Notes under the pieces: generated by a model
Told to the model about the DNA's origin: nothing
Seen by the model: only the letters and a program-made list of their open reading frames with translations
Databases searched by the model: none
DNA from: Gonatopus flavifemur
Taxonomy: Eukaryota > Arthropoda > Insecta > Hymenoptera > Dryinidae
Assembly: GCA_018340375.1 (NCBI GenBank)
Contig: JAFFJZ010000001.1
Location: 57,094,001 to 57,158,000, forward strand
Direction: 5' to 3'
DNA length: 64,000 nucleotides
In this document: piece after piece, positions 52,624-64,000 of the stretch
Layout: each line of letters begins with the position of its first letter
How positions within the stretch are numbered: the stretch's first letter is position 1
Position numbers and translations under genes: made by a program

Positions 52624-55446
52624 CATTACTGTATTGAAACATGATTTCTACAATGCAGATTTTTCTCAGTGCTCTTGTTTGCTTGTATTATCTGGTTCTC
52701 CCGTTTGTCAAGAGTGTAAATCTACTGGAAAAGAATTCTGCAATTGAGTTCTGTTACGAGAAAACAGAGATATAAATTCTTTAATTTCCGCATGTTCGCA
52801 AAACTGGTCCTTTTATAATAATATCTTGACATCAAGAATCGATTGGACAAAACAAATGGTCATTTTCGTAATCAGCAGACCAAGAATATTCCAAACAAAA
52901 GAGCTTGAAAATCTGCACCAAAATGGCAGTTCACTAACGTAATTTAACACCTTCATTCTCTTTCTTCCCCTTTCCTCTCCAATGCTCTTTCAACTCTACA
53001 ATGTAATTAAAAAAGGCTTCGATTTGTCGTTCATCAATCCTCAAATGGCAACAATGGCATAATTAACAGGTGCTTAATCACGCAATTGTTATTTGGTATG
53101 AACTGTGGTGTTTTTTCCTACAGCATTGTTATGCGTTTCATGCACTAAAATGAGAATTAATATGCATTTATTTGTATTGATGAACGTGAAGTTAAACATG
53201 TTTTATTATGAATATTCAAATCAATCGTAATTTATTTCTAGAAAAAGCTTGATTTATTGTTAACAAACGTAATATGAAATTTATTAATGGTTAATAAATC
53301 TCATTTTATAGAAATAAACCACGATTTGATGGAATGAATATTCATTCCGCCGTATTCAACTTCGCGTTTGTTAACTACAAATAAATCCTCTCAGTCCAGC
53401 AATTATTGCGGTGTAAGTCCTGCCCCAAATTGTACTTGTTTCGAGATTTCATATCATCAAATTGTGGTGAATGTTACAAGGTCTTTTGTCTCCATACATT
53501 TCCCTTGAAGCATTATTATTTACAATGATTCTTACTCTCTCATAAATAATATTGAAATCCAATTACCATAGACTTGAATTATGAAGTACTCGTTTATTTT
53601 ATTTATTCTTCACTTGTTTTGTCACCCATGAAGCGAAATGTAATTGGTAAAAATAAAGTAATTTTGGAGAGAATATAAGAGTATTTTGTATTTCTTTTTT
53701 ATATGATATGATACAATCACAAAATGGAGAACAAAGATTGACAGCGGTATATAACTCAATGATACCTCCTTGTTGTTTTGATTGAAAAAAACTCGCTCGT
53801 GGGTTATATTTGATACGAAGTATGAAAAATTCTTTCACCATTCACACAGATATTAGTTCAATAATAGATACATATGTGGTATGCAGAATTGCGATTCGAA
53901 GGATTTACCATTCACATACTTTCATGAGTTTAATAATGAAATTGGAATGCTGAATCGAAAGTTGAAGGGTTAATTACTGATACTCTAATAATGTTGAATA
54001 CGAATTCACGTATGTAAATATGTGTATTGAATTTTCATTGCCACGGACTTTTATATTAACGGATGGTTTAAAATAATCTGCCGCCGTTTTAACCTTGACA
54101 TTGAAATTCCACGCGATGAATGGATTATGCCGAATTTAATGATATCCTTTTTAATATGCATTACACCCACTTATATGAATTCAATTCGAAATTTTTGTCC
54201 TTGAGTATATTTCCTCGTGTCGGAGCTAAACAAGTAGACTCAACTCTTCATAATGGGATAGTATGCATTTCCATACTCTTTGAAGTTCACGTTATTTATT
54301 TTTGAATATTTTACCGCCAGTTTACATTCTACTTTGGAATCGAAGTTTTGAAATGAAATTCCTCAAAATGTAAATTGTTGCAAAATTAACCTCGGGATTT
54401 CCTTTCGTTCGTAATGGTTGTAGGGTTGAAAAGAGACATTTAGAAACAGAGAAATTCAAAATGTTCTCTCGAAATATATTGTCAAGGATGAGGTATATAC
54501 TCGTAACGCTTGACAAATAATCTCTGTTTACGCCACCACTTACATCCACACGTGTACAGAAAATCATTATGGAAGAGTGACCGAAATGTCAATGGCTTTG
54601 CAATATTTTATACCAATACTTGACACATGACTCGTAAATAACTTTTTATTTCCATCTATTTTTCATATTTTTCTTCAGTTACCCTCGAGTTACTGTTTTG
54701 TTGAAATAAAAATCACCTCAATACCTATGGTTTGATTTATTCTTTGTCGCGAGAGCAATAAACTCGGTTGACGGGTATTAAAAACTTTGTATACTTTGTA
54801 TAAAAAATGCGAAGAATAAAAAACGGAAAACGTAATAAAAATTTTTATTTATTTTTACGAGGATAAGATACGTGGGATGAAGAGGAAGAAAAATTATGTA
54901 ACTCGATTCGAGTATGGGTTCTATACAATTTTAGTATTTTCTTGTGAATCGAGCATGGAGTTAAAGAACTCATGCGTTCAACGATGTTACGGTGATTTTC
55001 TTTTCAAGTATTTCATTGTGTGCGCGCAACGTGTGCGATTCACAATGTCTGCAAATGGCTCTCGAACTTGTGTGTTGGCTTCTTCCTTTCCTCGTGGTAA
55101 CCGTCTGCCGCGGTTAGGCAGCGACTACGTTGCTGACTGCGTATATACGAGCCAAGGGAACGTGCACCTAAAGATGGTCCGTCCGTATGACTTATACGTC
55201 CACACATGTAATCATGTGTGTTATATGTACGTATTTTGTATATACATTGATAGAAGGAGGCATGAATGAGACCCCTGATTCTGCCTCTAGAGGTCATCTT
55301 CATATACTATATAAAGTAGAATTATCTCATCATTTAGTTGAATCGCATGATTTCTCTTTTGAAATCCTTCTTTTCGTTCCGAATTTATTTCAGTCAGTGA
55401 TACGTTCAATTAACTCTTCTCTTCTACCTTCTCGCGAAAGGCAAAG

Positions 55447-55469
55447 CTATATATATATATATATATATA
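55447..55469 (+). repeat. (AT)n microsatellite
   Basis: About 11 AT units, simple repeat. Confidence 0.85.
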
Positions 55470-56441
55470 CATACGAAGATCCGATATTGAATTAAATTTG
55501 ATATCAATGTGAAAACTCAACAAAGTAGGTGATCGGGACAGAATATTTCAGGAAACAAGAAGTTCGGTTCCTAAAATTCCTTCATCGAACCTCGGAAAAT
55601 GTTCTCCCTCTCTTTTTCCATGAAAATCCAGGAATCGGAGTACAACATAAACAGTTACATTGTCTTTGATCTGAAGTAACCTCCAATTCTGGTTTTGCTT
55701 GCCAGACAACAATAGTCTCTTTGTTGATGTCTCACGCTCCACATCTCTCAAACTCCCTACGTACATTGCAGCTGGCGAATTTTTGTTTGGCTATAAATGT
55801 GGAACTTCTTCATAAGTCAACAAAATTCTAGATATCGTAATCATTTCAAACAGACAGCCACGATGTCTCTATTTAACGGTCCGTCGTAGTTTATTCCTTC
55901 AATAAAATTATACCGAGTCCGCTATTAACCCACATTCGAAAAGTGCAGTTAAACATACGAAATATTGTCACGAATCTTTATCCTCTGCGAATATTTTGAA
56001 TATTCTGAAGTTTATAGCAATATCTATTCAATATTCATCCTCTTTTATTCGAATAATTTGTATTTGTATCCACGAGGATGAGACTTTGTTGATATTCGAT
56101 AGATGCTACAGACACAGGGTCCCCTGAAAAAAGAATCTTAGCGTGTATGATCCCTGGTCCCACTCTGGCCCAGTCTTGGGCCGGATTTGGGACCGATGGT
56201 ACATACATGCTAGGGAAGTACCTTCTTCTTTGCGGTACAACTGATCTTAACATGATCTCAATCGGGAATAGCGGAAGTGGATCAGTCTAAAAGAATGCCA
56301 AGTGTCCAGTCCTCTACAGATTCATAGGATACAAAATTGTAGTAAAACAGAAGAGCGTTCATGAATTGTGGCATCAATTCTATTCTGTTCCATTGAAATG
56401 ATACGCGATATTTCCGTGATTCAAAGGCGATTTAATATATG

Positions 56442-56719
56442 AACTCTCTAAATCTGAAAGAGTGAGAAATCGCACGTTTCACTCCACTATAAGTGTCAGA
56501 AGTGAGCCTGTCCGCTTCGAGTGGAATTTTCACTCGTTTCGAGTGACCTCTCACTCTTTTAGAGTGAAAAATTCACTCTAGCGTCGAAGTGGTTGTGAAT
56601 TTTTAACTTGGAACCTTAGAATATCCCTCTGAAAGAGTGGAAATTTCATTAGAAAATTCGACAGGCTCACTTCTGGCTGGCTAAAGAGTGAAATCACCCT
56701 CCAAAGATTTTAGAGAGAA
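56442..56719. mobile_element. MITE with many AGAGTGAAA words
   Basis: The arms begin AACTCTCTAAATCTGAAAGA on the left and face TAAAGAGTGAAATCACCCTC with AAAGATTTTAGAGAG on the right. AGAAGTGAGCCTGTC near the left end pairs with GACAGGCTCACTTCT near the right end. Between them, CACTC/GAGTG occurs many times in both orientations. About 278 bases, noncoding. Confidence 0.7.
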
Positions 56720-57890
56720 GATAGCGAAATCAGAATTATTTCGGAATACAATACCGTAAGAACACATCGTAATCCACGTCCATTTAATTTAACGTTTAAA
56801 AATACATTACTTCTTCGCATTTTACGACATCCGAAGTCATACGATAAAATTTCCATACTTTGAAACTCGCCGAAACAATTCTTCAAAAGCAATCTCTGTT
56901 TAAAGTGAAGAGAAATTGTTGTTATATTTTATCTTTTAACATTTTTACAGTAGATACGCGACATAAAAGAAAATTTTTATGCGAAATACACGAGAAATAA
57001 ATGTAAATGACATCTTTTTTCCTGAGTTATACACGTATCGTAAAAAAAAAACCTTACGGTTTGTCACTCCGTCTCGTTGAGAGAGATCCGACAGCTGACT
57101 TGCTCGCGCCATTTCACGCATGAGAAAGCACATGCATTCCAAATCGTAATCTTCGTCGTTGTTGAATGTTATTTCTCTTTTTTTCTTTCTTCAATCCACA
57201 GGTGACTTCCATATGTCGGAATGTATATGTATATATATGTGTATATGGGCGCACGGGACATCTTTATTCTTTTGCAATAATTACAGCATGTTATTGCATG
57301 ATTATCATTTGCTCGATTTGTAAATCGAAGAGGAAAGAATGAAATCAAACACAAACGAGCGTATCAAAAACAAGAATGGTTTCAATGCCGGTCATTGCAC
57401 TAAGGAGTAAATTACGATTGACAGTGAGCCAAAGCGATTTATCATTTCATGTTTTTGTGTGCTATTTTAAATCATAAATGCTCGTTTTTTTCTTGCATTA
57501 CAAAAGGAATTCGATGATGAATGTTCAGGAATATCAAGATGAATGGAGTTCGTAGGTGAAAAAAAAGGAATAAAAAAAAAGAAAGAAAGACGGGTAGAAT
57601 GTACGCAGTATCGTGGGTTAGGTTTGATTTTTCAATGCGATGGAATGCAGGGATCGAAGGAAGGATGGTTTCTCTGCAATCTTGGGAGTTATTATTTTAA
57701 TGAACAAATTCAGCTGTTGATCTTATGCGAAATAACAAGAGCAATGAATTTTCTATGATTTATGCTGGTGGACATACATCAGATCTTGTGAACTGTACCT
57801 CTTCTTCTCATATCTACATTAGTAATTCTAAATTTTAATACAAATCCCTCGTCAGCGTTTAATCTGTTCAGGTTGATCCTTGAATTTCAG

Positions 57891-58016
57891 CTTCTTCTTT
57901 CTTATCGAATCAACCCGATCAATTTTCTTAGACAAGCACAAAAGAGTACGGGCCTTGAACAACTTGTTTTTGAGGATGTCATTGTTGACGTTAGGTCCGA
58001 TGACTCAAGCGCTCCG
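57891..58016 (+). other. Weak candidate internal exon
   Basis: 126 bases between an acceptor (TGAATTTCAG, 57890) and a donor (GCTCCG then GTAAAGT, 58017). The phase-0 frame is open throughout and reads QAQKSTGLEQLVFEDVIVDV followed by RSDDSSAP, which looks protein-like. The frame that matches the phase of the 39530 exon is also open but reads as a hydrophobic, less convincing peptide. No domain is recognised, so this may be chance. Confidence 0.25.
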
Positions 58017-59937
58017 GTAAAGTTTATACAAGTTATTTCTCTGACTCAAGAATCATGTGGCATAATACTATTTTCGTTAATGCAACAAAATGAGCGTAAT
58101 GGTCGGAGGAAAAATGCAGTAGAAGAGAAAAGGCACGTAGTACAATTCAATGTGGCGCCTACTGGGTGTTAGTCTTACGTCATGTTACTAAATATATACC
58201 TCGTTCGTTCCCAATCTCATCTCATTCTCCTTCTTCATTCTTCCATGCGAGTTTAAGTATACAATTTTTTAGCAGCACGTAGCACAAATTTCATTTACTC
58301 GCATCTCTTTGATTCCTCGTTTTAAATGGCCTGGCGTAATCCGATATCTATATGTATAGCGTTCAAACTTACGCACAATCGATAATCTAAACTTCGTTCC
58401 GGGGTGAATAAATAAGACTTGAATATGTTAAAAAAGTTTTGAAGAGATCCTTCTTCAAGTATTTATTTAGTCCAATCAATGATCGTCTTCCCTCATCTGG
58501 AATGCGGTATTTACATAATTTCATCGGTATCGTTTGAACCTTTATCATTATTGAACGATCGTCGAATCGAATATTTACCTGTATATTATACGTACAGTGG
58601 AAGATACGCTGCAGTTCTGGTTTTTTTTTCCAATACGTAATTTACATAAATGTGAGAGCCACAAAAGATAATGGTATCAGTTATTCAATGTTATCGGAGA
58701 TTGTCGCGAATGTACTATTTTCAATAATCACGTTTTGCTTTTTCTTCTCCAAATTACACGGAAGAGGTGTTTTATTCGCTTATATTAGCTCAATATGGAA
58801 AGTTTTCATATCAATATTTTCATACGATTATGTAACATAATTGGAGAAAAAGAGAAGAAGAGAGTGCAGAAAATTGATGAATGATATTGAATTCCAGTGC
58901 ATTCGATTTATCATCCTATTATCTTTGAATTCCTACGTGTTCATTTGAAGAGCAATATCTTGTTATATTTGAAAATTATTATTACTCGGGGTATATGTTG
59001 CATATGTATTTTTCATCCGAGGTGATGATGAAAAGTATAAAAAAAGAATTTTTTGATGTTTTGAAAGAAGACTATCGCCCACCATTCACAGAACGTACAT
59101 GACGCAAGGGGAAGCAAAATACAGAGCACGTGTGTTCTTTCTGTGCTCATGATGATATGGGCATCGATCGTCGAGAGGGTACGAGGGGTGTAAAGGGAAG
59201 ATAGATGGATCGAAATATATATGTGAAATGTATGTGTAAGTGGGGGCGTATGTGCATATGTGTCTACCGCATGTACTTCTGAAGCTGACACATCGTGTAA
59301 TGGCTTCTTTCTTTCCGTATACTTTTTTTCTTCCTCTCAAGCAGAACAAAGGATTATAATACAATCAGATGTCCCTGCGTGTTTTATAAAAAATATCTTG
59401 TTTCGTGTCCATTTTTTTCTTCTGCAATTGAATTTCCATTTCTCTGAAATATTTCGTCTGCATACTGAAAGCAAATTTAATCCGTGAATCCTTTTACATT
59501 GATTTTCCATCGTCGGGAGTTCCCGGATTACATGCGCCTGTCGCGGAACAAGGGCGAAAATTTGCCCTCAGACTGGAATGATTGATTTTAGATTTGAAAT
59601 TTGCTTTAGAGTACGAGGTGTCATAGAGTCTGCTGATCGTTATCCCTCTTGATTACAAATTCGTCTTTTTGCTCTCCTGAAAGAGTAAGGATTTCATATT
59701 TCGAAACAAAGTAATTGTTATACTTGTAAAAATATTTACTCTCTTGGCTGACTTTTTTATGACAGTAATAAAATGTAGTTGTATCAACAATAACATAATT
59801 TGTATTTTGGTCGTAGTATGATGGGTGCAACTGATCTGCTTGCGAAGTATCTCTGGATTCACAGTGTTTTCTTATCAAATATATCATTTTGAGTGGGCGT
59901 GTGATTGCTATTCATATTTTCCTTCAAAACATTAGCT

Positions 59938-60130
59938 ACACTGGAAAAAAAGATACTGGCGCAGCAAAATAATTTGTTATTACAGTGCTTACAAACCAAA
60001 TTGCTAAAGTAAGGGGGAAGATCGTTCATGCAATTAAATTTCTCTACTGACAAAAAAATTTTGCTAGTAAAGTCAACGTCTTAGCTATCAGAGTGAGAAT
60101 TTTCCAATGAAAACTAACTGTTTTGTAGAT
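59938..60130. mobile_element. Decayed relative of the 8628 MITE
   Basis: Starts TACACTGGAAAAAAAGATAC and shares AGCAAAATAATTTG, ATTACAGTGCTTACAAA and GTCAACGTCTTAGCTA-like words with the element at 8628. The right end is degraded where the next element begins. Confidence 0.45.
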
Positions 60131-60132
60131 GC

Positions 60133-60378
60133 TACACGGAAAGACCGGATCTATTAATATTTAGGAAAAACGAGGATCGCTGGAAAATATTCGTAGTGAG
60201 TCTACTAAAAATTTATAGTCGATGTATCAATAATTGATAGTTTCACTGTGAAAAATACCAATGAAACTATCAACTGTTAATATTTTGATTCCGAATTTTT
60301 GGTAGACTCACTACGAATATTTTTTCTAAACGCTGATAAATTCTTTCTAAATATTAATAGACCCGATCTTTCCGTGTA
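60133..60378. mobile_element. Foldback MITE, TACACGGAAAGACCGG ends
   Basis: Ends TACACGGAAAGACCGGATCT and AGACCCGATCTTTCCGTGTA, continuing through TATTAATATTTAG and its inverse and GAGTCTACTAAAAATT against AATTTTTGGTAGACTC. Nearly the whole 246 bases folds back on itself around a short loop near 60250. Noncoding. Confidence 0.8.
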
Positions 60379-62646
60379 CAGTCACAAAAATTATTTTTCT
60401 TTGTGCATTCTTCTGTTCAACTAAGTCCAGAGAAGAATATCCTGTGGGATCATTCATGCATTACGTAAGATATTTCTCTTTGTTCTTTGTTTGATCCAAT
60501 GAAAAATCATTTGACTGAGGGAATAAACAATAAAATGCCTTGTATAATTCACGAATGACATCCGTTCCTTCTTTTTCATAAGCTTTAGAAAATTTTGTAG
60601 TGTTTTTGTTGAATAGATATATGAATTTTCCACCCGTACAGCAGTTACAAGCACAAAGAATGAGATGTTTTGAAAATATTACAATGTAAGGACGTATATG
60701 TAGCGTGTCTGAAGTATACCCACACACAAACACACACACATGACCACTTAGTATGTATACTTTGTGTCGACCAATTGGGAAGAAGTAGGTAGTGGGATAT
60801 AGGTAGTGCACTTCAGTTGAGCGTGTGTGAGTCTGGCCTTGGAAGCTCATATATAGTATACATACATATATGTGTGTGTATACTTCATCCATAGGGTGAC
60901 TCGTAAAAATTTTGCCCCTCAAGCTTCACGTTTTAGATCAAGTCAGATGGTAAATCAGATGTCACTCTTTTCTAACGATATCCAACGTGCCCTTGAAATG
61001 TAAAGATAAGCCATTCTGCTTTCTTTTTACAACATACTTTGTCGTCGTTGTTGTGAATTAAACACAAACATATATAGATTTTTTTACTCTAAAGAAGAAA
61101 AATAATAAATGAGAATAAAGAACAGGTACAACACGGAGAAGGTTATTCGATTTTTGATATTTTTCTTTTTTATTTATCGAGCATTCATTGTCTACATTGA
61201 GTGCAATTTATTTATGCGTGAATCACTTAACGATGTTGAATATGTAAATACATATCGATGACAGAATTCACTAGATTTTCTGGATTATCTCATATGATTG
61301 TAAACCATTTATTCTCATCAATTTGGAAGTTTTATAGCTGGGATGATTATTTCATAATTGAAAATAACATGCGGAACCAAAAGTGCACTATTTATAATAT
61401 AAAATTTCATGTGGTTTGAGATAATTGATATCAAAAAGACACATGAAATTCAGTTTACAGAAAAATACTTTTCAAAGATATTCCTGTAAATGTAGCCGAA
61501 ATGAGCCAACAATGAAACTCTTTCAAGCACAACGAAGGTTCTGGTAAATTCTATAGGACAATTTTTTTGTGACAATAATACCGTGAAGATCTTTTAGGAG
61601 TTAACGTAGGGGATGTTCTGTTACTTGTACACTGCGTGCAAGTGGAAAAGACACAACCGTTGCCTGTTTTTAAGGGTATCCTGTACTCCCTACAGTTATC
61701 GGAATTTTCTACTCAGTTTACTCTGCATACTCTGCGATGTATTTTTATATCATGAACAGGATCAACCAGAGAAAAACTCAGGAGTGGAATATCTTATCAA
61801 GTGTTTTACATTTTACAATTTGATTATTACGACGGAGGTTAATCGTTTTTGTTTCGTCTTATCTTAATAAAAGTTTTAATTAGGTTAACTATATGTTTTC
61901 TTTTTAATGTACTCGAGCATCGATATTAATGCATTGATATACGCTGCTAGAAATTTGTAATGGAATTTTTAATTACGTGGAATGGAAGCAATTCATATAA
62001 TTGAAAAATTCAATTACAACTAAATAAAATTCCAATTACGAGAATATAAATCGATGTATGTTTAATTGGAAGGCCTTTTTAAATTTAGCTATGTGTACAT
62101 TAAAATTCTTGAATCAGTTACCAACAATTGAAAATTTCAGTTACAAGGGTGTTTGAAAAATACATTACATTTCCTAAGAAATACATTACTGGTTACTATG
62201 ATAGAGGTAAATGTTTTTAGGTAAAAGGGAATCCTTTCAGGGTTTCCAAGATTTATGGTCGATCCCAGAAACATCACTCTTCAAGTATTTGTAATTGGAA
62301 AAGGATTATCAAGTACCTAAATTTGAAGGAATTATTATTGTTTCTCGAAACGTGGAAAATTTATTTTGAAAACAAAACCATAACTGAACCAACGATTATC
62401 AAATATTTTTGTAAATCAAAATCTCAGATCTTTTCTTTTGAAGAATGAAAATTTGCCTAGCATCCGAGCCTTCCCTATCGTTCCGAATGTGGTCTCTAAA
62501 TCTTGAATTCCCGTCTTTCTTTCGTAACTGAACAATAAAATCTATTGCGTTCTATGAGATTTTATCGTAAACGTTCTATGGTAATTGTCACACATCTAGA
62601 AAATGGTATATGTGAGAATAAACCTTATATCTCTAGGGTTTGTCTT

Positions 62647-62769
62647 ACGATGCTGAAATTAACCCGAGTGCAGGACCGCAACAGGACGTAGTAATATAAA
62701 TTTAAAAATCCTGGTTATCAATACAAAAATCGGGTTATTTCCTCGGGCCAATTTTAGCATCGTGTTTGT
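62647..62769. mobile_element. Short inverted-repeat element
   Basis: ACGATGCTGAAATTAACCCGAG on the left pairs with CTCGGGCCAATTTTAGCATCGT on the right, with two or three mismatches. The spacer is about 75 bases. Noncoding foldback. Confidence 0.6.
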
Positions 62770-62959
62770 CTCAGGTGCTTCGGACCCACACTAAGAGAAA
62801 AGCGACACGGTCACAGAAATCATCTGTACATGGTTAAGGAATTTATGGTTGCAATTACTTGAAATCTAGTTATGAAATTCAGATGAAACAAAATCACGTG
62901 AACGTTGTGGCAACTAAAATAAAATCCCATAAAACATGATACGTTTTATCGGTTAATTA

Positions 62960-63045
62960 CAATAGGAAGACGAGAATTGACAATTTAAAAACCATGCTTA
63001 TAACGGGAGGAAAAAATCTATCGTTTTCTACGGACTGAGAAAAAG
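62960..63045. mobile_element. Arm fragment related to the 13088 foldback
   Basis: ACAATAGGAAGACGAGAATT and AAAAAATCTATCGTTTTC follow the same order as the right arm of the 13088-13462 element (GAAAAGACGAGAATTC, AAAAAAATCTATTATTTCC). A partial, diverged copy. Confidence 0.4.
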
Positions 63046-63799
63046 AGTTCGAATATTAGACGGTTAGGAAATTTAATTACTGTAAATAAAAATTTAATTG
63101 GACCAAATTGATTGTTTCATTGATATTTCAGGTAACTAGACTTTTGTTTATTCTAGCTAAAATTTAACTTTGACCTTTCTGTGTGTGGAAAATTTTCAGG
63201 AGGGAGTGCGAAACTCAATTCGAAAACTATTGAAGTACATCATTTTTTCGACTCGAATTGCTTCATACCAGCAGAAAACACCAAAATGATATATTTTATC
63301 AAGGTTACGAATAAAATTGCACGTCTGATGGAACTGTGTAATCAGTTATTTATTCATAACTTGAAATCTTCTTGATTCAAAAGTATTCGTTGCTTAGCAT
63401 ATAAATGATATATTCATCAATTTTATGCTCAGCCCACATATAACTGTTTTCCTTATAATTCAACAGTGAAGTACACAATGTGTCGTTATAAACCCACTCT
63501 TGTACCTTGTGCATACAAGAGGAAGTTGGAATGTAACGAAAAATGTTTTTAAATTCAATTTGAAATTTATTTTAATTCGTGAATAATTATCGTTAACACG
63601 TACATATTGACGCCTCTTTCGTAGAGTAGTAGATTTGGTAGATTTCAACGAATACCGGTGAAATTCATATCATCCTCGAACGTATATCCACATTCCGAAC
63701 CGTGCTATCCTAAGTGAAAATAATTATAGCAGCTGTGTAGCACGTTTCAAGGCGCTTCGCTAGAAAAGGCCTTGACATTAACTATAAGGTGGCTGGGAT

Positions 63800-63940
63800 C
63801 ATTCTTGCTGGGGATAGTACGTGATAGTTTTCGTAAGAATTTGAAGAGCTATGCTAGTCTTCGAAAGGGGGGTGCGAGCTGTGGTAGGTCTCGTAAGAAC
63901 TTGAGTTGCTTGCTACTCTTTGCGAGAGACGTCGATATGT
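63800..63940 (+). repeat. Degenerate tandem repeat at window end
   Basis: A unit of about 50-60 bases occurs roughly twice: TCGTAAGAATTTGAAGAGCT with GCTAGTCTTCGAAAG, then TCGTAAGAACTTGAGTTGCT with GCTACTCTTTGCGAGAG. The function is unknown. Confidence 0.45.
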
Positions 63941-64000
63941 CGTGCGATCAAATATACAGAGAAAGAGAACGTTTGAAATGTGATTACTTCCATACTAAAT

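Larger units (their letters stand above)
51969..52671. mobile_element. Composite MITE hosting two nested elements
   Basis: Outer ends are CACTGAGAAAAATGAAATGT on the left and ATTTTTCTCAGTG on the right. Two other elements interrupt it, at 52138-52305 and 52364-52623. Host DNA around the first insert shows a direct repeat of about 35 bases (CACCTAGCTCATGGTAATAA against CATCTAACTCATGATAATAA), and TATTTTTCACCGTCAAATA is also repeated, so the host itself contains tandem internal units. Confidence 0.6.
39619..64000 (+). other. Probable long first intron; no confident exon
   Basis: From the donor at 39619 to the window end I find no exon I can support with confidence. The content is AT-rich unique sequence, microsatellites and many foldback elements (listed separately). 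One exon-like block at 57891-58016 is listed as a weak candidate. Frames at 46483-46719, 47247-47444 and 61613-61867 have no recognisable domain. The region could also include intergenic DNA if the 39530 gene ends in a short second exon that I missed. Confidence 0.45.

Noticed and set aside
54877..55303. Frames on both strands in a slightly GC-rich patch
   Set aside because: A short ATG-led piece near 55046 ends at a possible donor, but there is no partner exon and no domain; probably composition.
60461..60922. 153-residue minus-strand frame
   Set aside because: Runs through CACACA and TATA-type simple sequence; the protein is compositionally odd and has no recognisable family.

Overview
This is insect nuclear DNA. 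It is AT-rich, its genes have short GT-AG introns, the gene-poor DNA is full of small non-autonomous inverted-repeat elements, and the protein-coding content is purely eukaryotic. The protein sequences and the style of short repeats fit Hymenoptera best, but that placement is an inference. No bacterial, viral or CRISPR-like system is visible, and I see no intact transposase or reverse transcriptase.

Layout: 1-18016 has no gene I can recognise. It holds one well-framed candidate noncoding exon (2390-2459) and, from about 7.3 kb on, a dense run of MITE-like elements. 18017-21262 carries a divergent housekeeping pair: RpS20 on the minus strand (three exons, with a pyrimidine tract typical of ribosomal protein mRNA starts) and the spliceosomal core protein SmD3 on the plus strand (two exons). 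Nested inverted-repeat elements fill much of the gap between their start codons. 21263-23141 is intergenic. 23142/23181-27895 is the Polycomb-group gene Sfmbt on the plus strand: nine confident coding exons encode an FCS zinc finger, four MBT repeats and a C-terminal SAM domain, and a tiny start exon is proposed upstream.

27896-36.7 kb is gene-empty 3' flank. 37.2-39.5 kb contains several CpG-rich, promoter-like patches. These lead to one short first coding exon (39530-39618, plus strand, perfect donor) of a gene I do not recognise. The rest of the window (39619-64000) looks like the long first intron of that gene; it contains many foldback elements and microsatellites, plus one weak exon candidate at 57891-58016.

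Functionally the recognised genes are unrelated: translation (RpS20), pre-mRNA splicing (SmD3) and Polycomb silencing (Sfmbt). The richest unexplained content is the MITE layer: at least fifteen distinct inverted-repeat elements, several in recurring families, two with other elements nested inside them, and one forming an almost perfect 260-bp palindrome. I do not see a new coding system in this window.
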